Shown here one piece after another: positions 37,711 to 45,580 of a DNA stretch of 64,000 nucleotides (position 1 is its first letter; each line of letters opens with the position of its first letter). This stretch comes from an uncultured Isosphaeraceae bacterium (GTDB lineage Bacteria; Planctomycetota; Planctomycetia; Isosphaerales; Isosphaeraceae). Under the pieces are notes generated by a model. That model worked only from the letters and a program-made list of their open reading frames with translations, did not search any database and was not told where the DNA came from. The stretch lies in assembly GCA_945957605.1 (NCBI GenBank), contig CAMFLR010000005.1, positions 124,001 to 188,000 on the forward strand, given 5' to 3'. The translations under genes were made by a program, and so were the position numbers.

Positions 37711-38817
37711 GTGAAGCAGACAGTAGTACGACGCGCGTTTTGGTGTCTTGGAGCAGCCCTCAGCCTGCTGATCGTCGCCGGATGCGGCGGCGACGCCAAG
37801 GACGCGGGAACCTCGTCCCCGTCGACCTCGAACTCCGCCTCGCCCAAGCCGGCCGGCGCCCCCAAGCTGGTCTTCGTCACCAACAGCAACGCCGACTGGT
37901 GGAACGCTGTCGAAAAGGGAATGGAAGACGGCGGCAAGGAATTCGGCTGCGACGTCGTCATGAAGCGCAACGACGGCGAAACCCAGGGCCAGGTCGACAA
38001 GCTCAAAGAATGCTTGGCGCTCTCTGATGTTCAAGGCGTCGCCGTTTCCGTGATCGAAGCCGACGCTCCCGGCGTGCTCGACGCGATGCGTGCCCTGCAA
38101 AAAGCAGGCAAGCTCGTGATCGCGATCGATTCTGACGTCGCCACTTCCGCGACCGACGCACGTTCGGGCTACATCGGCACGAACAATGTCAAGGCGGGTG
38201 AAGCGGCCGGCCGCGCGGGCGCTGCGCTTCGTCCCGATGGCGGCAAGACCGTCGTGTTCGTCGGTACGCGTTCGGCTGCGAATGCGCGCGAGCGTGAAGA
38301 CGGCTTCTTCAAGGGCGCAGGCGAGAAGTTCACCCGCGTCGAAACCTGGGAAGACGGCGGTAATCACACGAAGGCGGCCGACAACGTCGTCAGCGCGATC
38401 ACCAAGACGCCCGCCCTCGGCGTGCTGCTCGGCCTCTGGTCGTATAACGCCCCCGCGATCGCCGGCCAGGTCCGCAAGTCGCCCGACGTTCGCAAGAAGG
38501 CGACCGTCGTCACCTTCGACCTCGACGAGGCCGCCGTTCCGGACATTCAGGACGGCATGATCGACGCCTCCGTCTGCCAGAATCCGTATGAAATGGGCTA
38601 CCAGGGCGTGAAGCTGCTCAAGGCGCTCATTCAGAAGGATGAGAAGACGGTCAAGGAAATCCTGCCCGACGGCAAGACCCGCGACACTGGCGTGCGCGTG
38701 ATCGTTCCCAAGGCCGACTCGCCCGTGATGAAGCTGAACAAGCCCAAGGGCGACGACGTGATCACGATCGAAGAGATGAAGAAGTGGCTGTCGAGCAAGG
38801 GCCTCAAATCATCATGA
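37711..38817 (+). CDS. Sugar ABC transporter substrate-binding lipoprotein
   Basis: About 368 residues from the GTG at 37711. Signal with lipobox (LLIVAGC) anchors it outside. It is a periplasmic-binding-protein-I fold of the ribose/xylose class (LVFVTNSNADWWNAVEKGME, VIAIDSDV, QNPYEMGYQGVKLLKALI). It captures a monosaccharide or similar ligand. Its stop overlaps the permease ATG (ATGA), so the two are coupled. An ATG at 37642 could begin a longer form. Confidence 0.9.
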   Translation: MKQTVVRRAFWCLGAALSLLIVAGCGGDAKDAGTSSPSTSNSASPKPAGAPKLVFVTNSNADWWNAVEKGMEDGGKEFGCDVVMKRNDGETQGQVDKLKECLALSDVQGVAVSVIEADAPGVLDAMRALQKAGKLVIAIDSDVATSATDARSGYIGTNNVKAGEAAGRAGAALRPDGGKTVVFVGTRSAANAREREDGFFKGAGEKFTRVETWEDGGNHTKAADNVVSAITKTPALGVLLGLWSYNAPAIAGQVRKSPDVRKKATVVTFDLDEAAVPDIQDGMIDASVCQNPYEMGYQGVKLLKALIQKDEKTVKEILPDGKTRDTGVRVIVPKADSPVMKLNKPKGDDVITIEEMKKWLSSKGLKSS

Positions 38818-39872
38818 GTGATTCCGCTGATGTTGGGGTTCAGAAGAAGGACGCCAAGAAGACGTTGAACCGCGACGAAGCGGGACGTGGCCCCATCGCC
38901 GCTGCGCTCCGAGCCCCCGAATGGGGGCTCATCGCCGCGATCATTGCGAGCCTGGCGTTCATCTACAAAGTTGACTCGTCGCACAACTTCTTCACGGCGT
39001 ACAGCCTCGAAAACGTCCTGCACAACGTCGCGCTCTACGGCGTGCTCTCGCTGGGCGCAGCGACCGTCATCATCGCCGGCGGCATCGACCTTTCGGTCGG
39101 CGCCGTCGTCGCGCTTTCGTCGGTCTTCTGCTCCAAGTTGCTGATCGAGTGGCTTCCCAAGATTCCTGGACTGGGGAGCGAGATCACAATTGCGCACGTC
39201 GCAATTGCGGTCTTCGCGACACTTCTCCTGGGATTGGTCGTCGGCCTCTTACATTCATTGATGATCAACATCTTCCGCCTGCCGCCGTTTATTGCCACGC
39301 TGGCGACGATGGCCGGTCTGCGAAGCGTGGCGATCATCATTGCGAACAACCGAACGATCACCGTCGCCTCGAACACGTTCCGCTATCTCGGCAGCGAGAA
39401 TCGGTACACCGTGCCGATCTTCGCCGTGCTCGCCGTGGTGATGAGCATCATGATCGGCGCGACTGTACTCGGCCGGCATCTCTACGCGCTTGGCGGCAAC
39501 GAAACGGCAGCGCGTTTGAGCGGTTTGCGAGTGATGCGACTCAAAACCGTCGCCTACTGCATTTCGGCGGTGCTCGCCGCGGCGGGGGGAATTCTCTTTG
39601 CCGGCAACAACGGCAAGGGCGACGCCCAGATGGGTAAGTCGTACGAGCTTTACGCGATCACCGCTGCGGTTGTCGGCGGCTGCAGCCTCTCCGGCGGCGT
39701 GGGCTCGATCCGCGGCACCGTGCTCGGTCTCATCCTGATCCAGATCGTGATCAAAGGGACGGGCATCGTCGTCCATGGTATCGATAGCTCGACGATCGAA
39801 GGCCTCGTGCTCGGTACTGTGATCGTGCTGGCAGTGGCGTTCAACCAACGGTTCCGCGTTCGGCGGGCGTGA
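38814..39872 (+). CDS. Sugar ABC transporter permease (RbsC/XylH type)
   Basis: About 352 residues with ~9-10 TM helices. AATVIIAGGIDLSVGAVVAL, FIATLATMAGLRSVAIII, GGNETAARLSGLRVMRLK and GGCSLSGGVGSIRG are the BPD_transp_2 hallmarks. It starts by ATGA overlap with the binding-protein gene. No ATP-binding subunit follows; a 137-bp repeat lies 28 bp after the stop. Confidence 0.93.
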   Translation: MSDSADVGVQKKDAKKTLNRDEAGRGPIAAALRAPEWGLIAAIIASLAFIYKVDSSHNFFTAYSLENVLHNVALYGVLSLGAATVIIAGGIDLSVGAVVALSSVFCSKLLIEWLPKIPGLGSEITIAHVAIAVFATLLLGLVVGLLHSLMINIFRLPPFIATLATMAGLRSVAIIIANNRTITVASNTFRYLGSENRYTVPIFAVLAVVMSIMIGATVLGRHLYALGGNETAARLSGLRVMRLKTVAYCISAVLAAAGGILFAGNNGKGDAQMGKSYELYAITAAVVGGCSLSGGVGSIRGTVLGLILIQIVIKGTGIVVHGIDSSTIEGLVLGTVIVLAVAFNQRFRVRRA

Positions 39873-39899
39873 GAGACGGCTTTATGCGCTGATCCAATT

Positions 39900-40036
39900 G
39901 GGTGCCCCGGGTTTTCGAACCCGGGCAGCGCAGCCGCAAGAGGCTTTGGTTTGATGATCGCCTGACGAACAAGTGGTCGTTAGCTGGTGAGGCCTCTTGC
40001 CGCTGCGCGGCACCCGATCGAGTTCCGGTGCCACCC
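39900..40036. repeat. 137-bp MITE-like inverted-repeat element, copy 1
   Basis: Left end GGGTGCCCCGGGTTTTCGAA through CGCAGCCGCAAGAGG (39900-39943) pairs with the reverse complement of 39993-40036, which reads CCTCTTGCCGCTGCGCGGC... and ends GGTGCCACCC. About 44-bp imperfect arms flank a ~50-bp core. Copy 2 is at 40360-40498 in the same orientation. Confidence 0.82.
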
Positions 40037-40083
40037 TCCAGCATAGACAGCGTGACCATGCTGAGCACCAAGGAGTTCGATCG

Positions 40084-40344
40084 ATGGGGCTCGACACGGT
40101 CGAACTCGTTTACGCGATCGAGTCCGAATTCGGAATTACAATTTCCGACGACGATGCCGCCAGCCTGGAGCGTGTCGGACAGATTCACAGCTTCGTGGTG
40201 CATTCTCTCGCGCATCGTGGCGAGTCAGTCGATCGTGACGAGATCTTTGAGCGGCTCAAGCGCATCTTCACGGACCAGTTTTGCATTCCCTCGAAGGATG
40301 TCGTCCCCGACGCTCACATCGCTTACGACTTGGGCATGGATTAA
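40084..40344 (+). CDS. Acyl-carrier-like protein with circularly permuted halves
   Basis: 86 residues; ATG at 40084 with AAGGAG nine bases upstream. Residues 1-40 (GLDTVELVYAIESEFGI) align with helix 2 to the end of a normal ACP, and residues ~51-86 (DEIFERLKRIFTDQFCIPS through AYDLGMD) align with an ACP N-terminus up to the DLGxD that precedes the phosphopantetheine Ser. The order is thus swapped. The Ser is absent: the C-terminus ends DLGMD and the N-terminus has GLDT in place of SLDT. It lies between two repeat copies. Confidence 0.8.
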   Translation: MGLDTVELVYAIESEFGITISDDDAASLERVGQIHSFVVHSLAHRGESVDRDEIFERLKRIFTDQFCIPSKDVVPDAHIAYDLGMD

Positions 40345-40359
40345 CGGATTAGCTCTGAT

Positions 40360-40498
40360 GGGTGCCCCGGGTTCTCGAACCCGGGCGGCGCAGCCGCAAG
40401 ACGCATCGGTTTGACGTTCGTCCAACAACCTAGGGCGGTCCTTGGACCTTTTATCCTCTTGCCGCTCCGCGGCCCCGGATCAAGATCCGGAGCCACCC
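40360..40498. repeat. 139-bp MITE-like inverted-repeat element, copy 2
   Basis: Begins GGGTGCCCCGGGTTCTCGAA, continues GCGCAGCCGCAAGA, and ends CCTCTTGCCGCTCCGCGGC followed by GGAGCCACCC. The arms match copy 1 closely while the core differs. It starts 15 bp after the ACP-like stop. Confidence 0.82.
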
Positions 40499-40597
40499 GG
40501 TGATCTAAAACGTATTTTATATGCTTGCATTTAGGCATGAAGTTCAGCTGGATCGGAGTCAAGCAGGCGTAAGAACTTGGGTTCGAGGATCGCGTCG

Positions 40598-40990
40598 ATG
40601 TCAAATCCGCGATGTATTGCCCACTTTCGCCGTGTTCCTTTTCTTTTGGCAACGATCGCGCTGTGTTCCGGCGTGCTGGGTATCGTTCAGGACTACCGAG
40701 TTTGGCGACCAAAGAGAGAAGCACGTCGTAAGCTCATCCTGATGCACGAGCGACTGGCCGCGTACTACGACAAGGAGATTGCCGACGAAGGACTTCATCG
40801 CTTCGATTCGCGCGTGCGGGCAAGCTTGATCGAAGCCTCGAAGTGGGAGAAGGAAAGGGTCCGGGAACTCAAGAATTTGGGTTCTTTTGATCCCGCAGTC
40901 GAACAGCAGTGGGATGACATGGCCGCACCTTTCGACCGAGATAGCTTCTCCGAAATTCTCGACGAATACCATTTCCCGCGTCAAATCTAG
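40598..40990 (+). CDS. Small membrane-anchored protein, paralog 1 of a tandem pair
   Basis: About 130 residues with one N-terminal TM (FLLATIALCSGVLGIVQDY), then a helical domain. LMHERLAAYYDKE, SKWEKERVRELKNLGSFD and FSEILDEY align with the next gene. No family recognised. An ATG at 40577 would add seven residues. Confidence 0.68.
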   Translation: MSNPRCIAHFRRVPFLLATIALCSGVLGIVQDYRVWRPKREARRKLILMHERLAAYYDKEIADEGLHRFDSRVRASLIEASKWEKERVRELKNLGSFDPAVEQQWDDMAAPFDRDSFSEILDEYHFPRQI

Positions 40991-41070
40991 CGGCCGTTCA
41001 GTTTCGACTGCATCCCGCTTGTACGCAGTCTGCCGGCCAACTTCAGAACCGTGAACCTGGGCTCACCTTT

Positions 41071-41487
41071 ATGAGTCGCCTTGTAAATGGAAAGACTTTT
41101 GCTGGCGCGATCTTATTTGCAATCGTTCTGATTTCAAGCTGGACGGTCGTGGATTTCAGACTCAAGGCAAGCCAATCCGAGGACCGCCGAAAGCGATACA
41201 TCGAACTTCACGAGACCCTTGCTGAGCGATACCAGAAGTTGGTTGAAATCGACGATCGCGAACGGCCGCTCGACAAAAGGCTGACTCCTGTGCTCACAAA
41301 GTTGATTGATTGGCACAAGAAGAGAGCCTCAGAACTCCGCCAGCACGGCGTTTTTGATTTTGAGGCGGAAATCCTCCGAGATGCCGAACAGTCACCCTTT
41401 CCGAACGACAAGCAGATGCGAGAAATGCTCGGCTACGATCGAAGAGGTGCCGGGTTGTCGAGCCACTCTTACGGCGTTTCGCGATGA
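41071..41487 (+). CDS. Small membrane-anchored protein, paralog 2 of a tandem pair
   Basis: 138 residues with one N-terminal TM (FAGAILFAIVLISSWTVVDF). The helical domain (ELHETLAERYQKL, IDWHKKRASELRQHGVFD, MREMLGYD) matches paralog 1 in order and spacing. The outer face of the membrane is the likely location of the soluble part. Function unknown. Confidence 0.68.
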   Translation: MSRLVNGKTFAGAILFAIVLISSWTVVDFRLKASQSEDRRKRYIELHETLAERYQKLVEIDDRERPLDKRLTPVLTKLIDWHKKRASELRQHGVFDFEAEILRDAEQSPFPNDKQMREMLGYDRRGAGLSSHSYGVSR

Positions 41488-41524
41488 ACGCTCGCCGAAG
41501 ATGCGGAGCCGGCTGCGCTCTGCT

Positions 41525-42739
41525 TTACCGGGTCGAATACCAGACTTCCTTGAACCAGTAATTGCGCAACTCAACGTGATGGCGCAACTGGTCGAGCGGA
41601 TACAAATGCCCGCGCCAGGTCACGCCTTTACGCCTCAACGTGAACCACGTCGACCGCCAGAGCGAGAAAACAAGCAATGGCCCACTAATCGGTAGCAGCA
41701 ACGCGTAAAGCCAATGAAACCGCCCGCCCGTGGTGACGAGTGCCAAAGCGACTAAAGTTGCCAGAATTCCTAACCCACAAATCGCTCGCGCCCAGGTGAA
41801 TCCAAAAAGCAGTCCGCAAATTGGTCCAAGCGACAGCATCAAAAGTACAACCGTCGCAAGAAAAACCATCGGCAAGCGGAAGTCGAGCGACGCAAACGCG
41901 TTCTTCTCGAGTCCGCGAATCATCCCGCCGAGCCCCACCTGCCAGCGAACTGCAAATGCGCCATTGCCATCGACGAGCCGGTTGCGATATCCCGCGAACT
42001 TGATCGCCTGGCCGAGCCGCATGTCTTCATCAATCGACATCGCCACGCGTTTGAAACCGCCAATCGCCTCGAAGACCTCGGCACGCACGAGATTAAAAGC
42101 GCCGACGCCGATCGACGCCTTGATTCGACGATTCTCAACCCAGGCCGGCGGTGCTTTGAACAAAAATGCCAGCGAGAAAACGGCCATGAACAGCCGTTCG
42201 CCCACCGTCTTCAAGATTGTGCCGGGCGTGGCGGTGAGATGATCGAGGCCCGCTAGTTCGACCAGGCTCACAGCACGTTCGAGCGTATTCGGCGCAAAGA
42301 CAATATCGGCGTCGGTAAAGAGCAGCCAGCGTGCAATCGCCGTTTCGGCACCATGCTGAAGCGCGTTCGTTTTACCCAGCCAACCGCTGGGAATGTCGGT
42401 CACGTGCACGACGTTCAGCCGGTGGTCGTGTTGTGCCAACTCGTCGAGAATCGCGCCGGTGCGGTCGGTCGAACGATCGTCAACCGCGATCACCTCGAGC
42501 GCGGGATAGCTCTGCGCCAATAACGAGCGAATCGAAGCTTCAACCGTCGCCTCTTCATCGCGTGCAGCGACAATCACCGCGAGCGACGGCCAGCCGTCCT
42601 CGGGCTCTTCGATCGGCTGCTCGCGCAGTCGCGTCGACTTGCGGCTGTTGGCCAGCACTTGAACCAGCGCACCAATCCAGAGCAAGCTGGCGACTGCGCC
42701 CAGAATAGAAATGATGCCGGTGAGAGAGAGCAATGTCAT
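41525..42739 (-). CDS. GT2-family membrane glycosyltransferase
   Basis: 404 residues: N-terminal TM, a GT-A domain with SLAVIVAARDEEATVEASIR, VIAVDDRSTDRTGAIL and LLFTDADIVFAP (DXD-type), VFEAIGGFKR, then SIDEDMRLGQAIKFAG, followed by several C-terminal TM helices. Resembles HpnB/ceramide-glucosyltransferase-like enzymes. It uses a nucleotide sugar and a lipid or polyprenol acceptor. Last in a minus-strand run. Confidence 0.85.
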   Translation of the reverse strand: MTLLSLTGIISILGAVASLLWIGALVQVLANSRKSTRLREQPIEEPEDGWPSLAVIVAARDEEATVEASIRSLLAQSYPALEVIAVDDRSTDRTGAILDELAQHDHRLNVVHVTDIPSGWLGKTNALQHGAETAIARWLLFTDADIVFAPNTLERAVSLVELAGLDHLTATPGTILKTVGERLFMAVFSLAFLFKAPPAWVENRRIKASIGVGAFNLVRAEVFEAIGGFKRVAMSIDEDMRLGQAIKFAGYRNRLVDGNGAFAVRWQVGLGGMIRGLEKNAFASLDFRLPMVFLATVVLLMLSLGPICGLLFGFTWARAICGLGILATLVALALVTTGGRFHWLYALLLPISGPLLVFSLWRSTWFTLRRKGVTWRGHLYPLDQLRHHVELRNYWFKEVWYSTR

Positions 42740-42932
42740 GGAATATCGACCAGGTCCGCGAAGCCGCCGAGCTCAGCGCGAGCCCGGGAACGCCCGCGAC
42801 TTGGTGACCACAGCCGTCGCCGCTGAGAGCCCAAGTATAAAGTAATCCGACGCGCAAACACAGGACTCGGCTCCCCGAAGTGCAATCGCACGCACGGGAA
42901 GTGCCGAGTCCCACGTCAAAAGCTAAGCGCAA

Positions 42933-43331
42933 TTACTTCGACTTCGCTTCGTTGACCTTATCCTGAAGACCCGTGCCCGCCTTTTCGACGGAACCACCGG
43001 CCTTCTCGATGGCCTTGCCGGTCGCTTCAACGGCCTTGCCCGCGCCTTCGCCGAGGTGCTTCTCGGCCGATTCCTTCACAGCGGTCTCAACCTTCTCGCC
43101 TGCCTTTTCAACGGCGGCGCCGGTCTTCTCGATCGCCTTGCCGGTCGCCTCGGCGGCCTTGTTCGTGGCCTTGGCGGCCGCAACTTCGGCTTCGCCGAGC
43201 TTTTCTTTGGCCTTTTCAACAATGCCGGTCGGCGGTGTGGCGGGCTTCGGCGGGGCTTCTTCCGAGCAACCGGTGAAACCGGCGAAGGTAACAGCGGCAG
43301 CCAGGGCCAGGGCACGATCGAAACGCAACAT
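42933..43331 (-). CDS. Lipoprotein with LEA/apolipoprotein-like repeats
   Basis: About 132 residues from the ATG at 43331. Lipobox FAGFTGC. The mature part is almost entirely 11/22-residue amphipathic repeats (KATNKAAEATGKAIEKTG, then AVEKAGEKVE, then KAVEATGKAIEKAG), Ala/Lys/Glu-rich. Such repeats form helices on membrane surfaces or resist desiccation. The frame is open to 43418 but the added N-terminus is not signal-like. Confidence 0.8.
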   Translation of the reverse strand: MLRFDRALALAAAVTFAGFTGCSEEAPPKPATPPTGIVEKAKEKLGEAEVAAAKATNKAAEATGKAIEKTGAAVEKAGEKVETAVKESAEKHLGEGAGKAVEATGKAIEKAGGSVEKAGTGLQDKVNEAKSK

Positions 43332-43486
43332 AGGTGGGGTCCTTTGAAGAATCAAACAATTCCCGACGCAGGCAAATCTCAGTGGAATCGAATTTGCTTG
43401 CGCCGCATCAGTCGTCACTCTAGATTACGAGCCGACATGAAGCTTTCGTGGGAACTCGTCGAAAATCTCGCAGATTTTCTCAAAAG

Positions 43487-44179
43487 TCAATGGAGTACGT
43501 CGGCGTCGTCAATGTGATAGACAATCGTGCCGAGCTTCCCTTCCCCCTGCTCCGCCGCTACCCGGAACGTTCCGCCCACCCCGTGTTCGCTCGACGTATA
43601 GTGCAGTTTCAGCGGATTCTTGAGCTTCACCGAGACCATATCCTTCAGCTTCGGCTGGCCGCCAAAGCAGCACGTGCCGTTGTCGCGGCAAAGCACGAAC
43701 GAAGTCACGCCGTTCTTGCTGCGGCTCATCTCTTCCGTAGGGTAAACGTAGCCTTTAATGTAGATTTTTTGGCCGTCAATCGCCTTCAACTCGGGCCCAG
43801 GCGATTCCGGCATCGAGTCATTGAGAACTTTGTACTCGACCACCTGGTAGCCCGGAGGAACCACGGTTTTGAGGTAATAGACGTAGTAAGCCGATCCGCC
43901 GACGAGCGAAAGGGCCGACAGCACAAGCGCTGCCCTGGCCGCAGGCTTGCCGGCCATGTCGTACTTCTTGATCGAGCCAATCGCGCGCTGGCCAAGCAGC
44001 AAGCCCACAACGGGCACGGCCAGAAACGCCCAACCGACGTCTGCAACGGTAATTGCCGCAATCACAGCCGCGATGCTCGTCAAAAGTGCGAGCGTGGCCG
44101 AAGGGCTGACCGGTTTGTAGCTTTGAAACTCGTCGGCAAGCAACTCGTCGCTCGCGTCCGAATACTTGTAGTCCGACAT
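43487..44179 (-). CDS. DUF3299 membrane protein
   Basis: About 230 residues from the ATG at 44179. Two or three hydrophobic segments (~25-110) with a DUF4190-like pattern (LLTSIAAVIAAITVADVGW, KPAARAALVLSALSLVGG) lead to the C-terminal DUF3299 block (AIDGQKIYIKGYVYP, FVLCRDNGTCCFGGQPK, KDMVSVKL). It follows an ABC permease. In P. aeruginosa a DUF3299 gene (PA4066) closes a zinc-limitation-induced ABC operon, which suggests a metal-linked export function. Confidence 0.87.
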   Translation of the reverse strand: MSDYKYSDASDELLADEFQSYKPVSPSATLALLTSIAAVIAAITVADVGWAFLAVPVVGLLLGQRAIGSIKKYDMAGKPAARAALVLSALSLVGGSAYYVYYLKTVVPPGYQVVEYKVLNDSMPESPGPELKAIDGQKIYIKGYVYPTEEMSRSKNGVTSFVLCRDNGTCCFGGQPKLKDMVSVKLKNPLKLHYTSSEHGVGGTFRVAAEQGEGKLGTIVYHIDDADVLH

Positions 44180-44263
44180 CACCAGCCTCAGCAAAGAAGG
44201 AAACCGAGAGATGAACAAACGGTGAATAATCGTTCGAGCGCCCGCGCTCGCGGCCTCATTCCA

Positions 44264-45580
44264 TTATGGCGAGGAAGCAAGCGCCCGGGCCACATCAGTT
44301 CGGTACGCCGTCATCGCCGGCAAGTAACCGACGAGCGCCGACAGGCAAATCAGCCCCGGAATCAGGAACAATTCGCTCGACATCAAAGGCGCGAAGCCAA
44401 TCGAGACACCCGTCTGAGCCACGATCACCGGACTCAACGTCGCGATCAAACCTCGCCCCATCAGCCAACCGACGACGCCCCCGCCCAGCGACAGCAGCAC
44501 CGATTCGAGCATGATGATCGACATAACAGTCGACCGCCGCGCGCCCAAGGCCCGCATCACACCAATTTCTCTGCGCCGCTCGCTCATCGAGTTGTAAATA
44601 CTCACGAGAATGCCGATCCCCGACACGATCACGATGAGGACCGTTAGACCCAGGAGCAGCCACTGAATCGGCTCGACGATCACATCGAACAGCCCGCGAA
44701 TCTCACGAATCGGCGACACCGCCTGCGCGATATTCGCCTCGTTGATCTTGTTGGGCAGGAACATCGACGCCGTCGTGTTTTTCGCGCGAACAAGAAGCGC
44801 CGTCACTTCCCGCTTGTTCTCGGGAAGCGGTTCGTGATGATCGTGCTCGTCGTTGTGGTCATGATCGTGGTCTTCGTGCTTCGCCTCGGCTTTGGCAGTA
44901 GGCTCGGGCTCGCCCGGAACTGGTTTGGCGTGATTTTCGAGGAGGTAAAAACCCTCCATATTGATGAACAACGCGCGATCGTTGGGTGTGCCCGTCGGTG
45001 CAAGAATGCCGACCACCGTGAAAGCATCGTGCTTGTGACCGAGGCCGTCGTTCATCACGCCGTGAGCTGGGCGGAATGTATCGCCGACCTTCAATCCCAA
45101 TCGCCGCGCCGCAAGAGCACCAACCACCCCTTCAAAGAACTTGTCCTGCTTGAAGTTTCGCCCTTGCGCGAAGGTGTATTTCTCGTCTTCGGTGTAAAAC
45201 TCGTTCTCGAAAATCTCGGGAGTGGTCGCGACGACCCGATACCCCTCGTAGTTATCGCCCAGGCAGTAAGGAACCACCTTGCCGACATAATCCTTGTACG
45301 CGCCGGTCGTGAATTCCTTCAGGTACGAATAGGGGATGTTCTCGACCGGCGTGCTCAGGTGGTACACCGTGTTGAGCACGAGCTGGAGTTTGCCGCCTTT
45401 AGCACCGACGATCATGTCGTAGCCGAGTCCGGCGTTGCGCTGGAAGGCGTCTTGCACGACGTGATGAATCACCAGCACGGCGACGACGAGCGCGACGCCG
45501 AGGGCCATCGAAAAACCGGTGAGGGCCGAGGCGAGTCCGCGTTGCTGAATGCTACGCCAGGCGATTTTGAAGAGACTCAT
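44264..45580 (-). CDS. FtsX/MacB-like ABC permease with His-rich loop
   Basis: 438 residues. TM1 (SALTGFSMALGVALVVAVLV), a ~250-residue extracytoplasmic loop and three C-terminal TMs (LLLGLTVLIVIVSGIGILVS, LESVLLSLGGGVVGWLMG) are the MacB/LolC-E pattern. Near residue 250 the loop carries a His/Asp/Glu-rich stretch (KHEDHDHDHNDEHDHHEP), a likely metal-binding patch. Its first bases overlap the ATPase stop (ATGA). Confidence 0.9.
   Translation of the reverse strand: MSLFKIAWRSIQQRGLASALTGFSMALGVALVVAVLVIHHVVQDAFQRNAGLGYDMIVGAKGGKLQLVLNTVYHLSTPVENIPYSYLKEFTTGAYKDYVGKVVPYCLGDNYEGYRVVATTPEIFENEFYTEDEKYTFAQGRNFKQDKFFEGVVGALAARRLGLKVGDTFRPAHGVMNDGLGHKHDAFTVVGILAPTGTPNDRALFINMEGFYLLENHAKPVPGEPEPTAKAEAKHEDHDHDHNDEHDHHEPLPENKREVTALLVRAKNTTASMFLPNKINEANIAQAVSPIREIRGLFDVIVEPIQWLLLGLTVLIVIVSGIGILVSIYNSMSERRREIGVMRALGARRSTVMSIIMLESVLLSLGGGVVGWLMGRGLIATLSPVIVAQTGVSIGFAPLMSSELFLIPGLICLSALVGYLPAMTAYRTDVARALASSP

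Noticed and set aside
39255-39848. Minus-strand His/Asp/Arg-rich ORF within the sugar permease
   Set aside because: Antisense artefact of a transmembrane coding sequence; overlaps conserved permease motifs.
39900-40498. tRNA-like T-arm sequences (GGTTTTCGAACC, GGTTCTCGAACC)
   Set aside because: They belong to the palindromic arms of the repeat; no acceptor or anticodon stem can be folded around them.
44817-44885. His/Asp-rich coding segment as a simple-sequence DNA repeat
   Set aside because: At the nucleotide level it is irregular and in frame within a permease loop, so it is better explained as a metal-binding protein patch.
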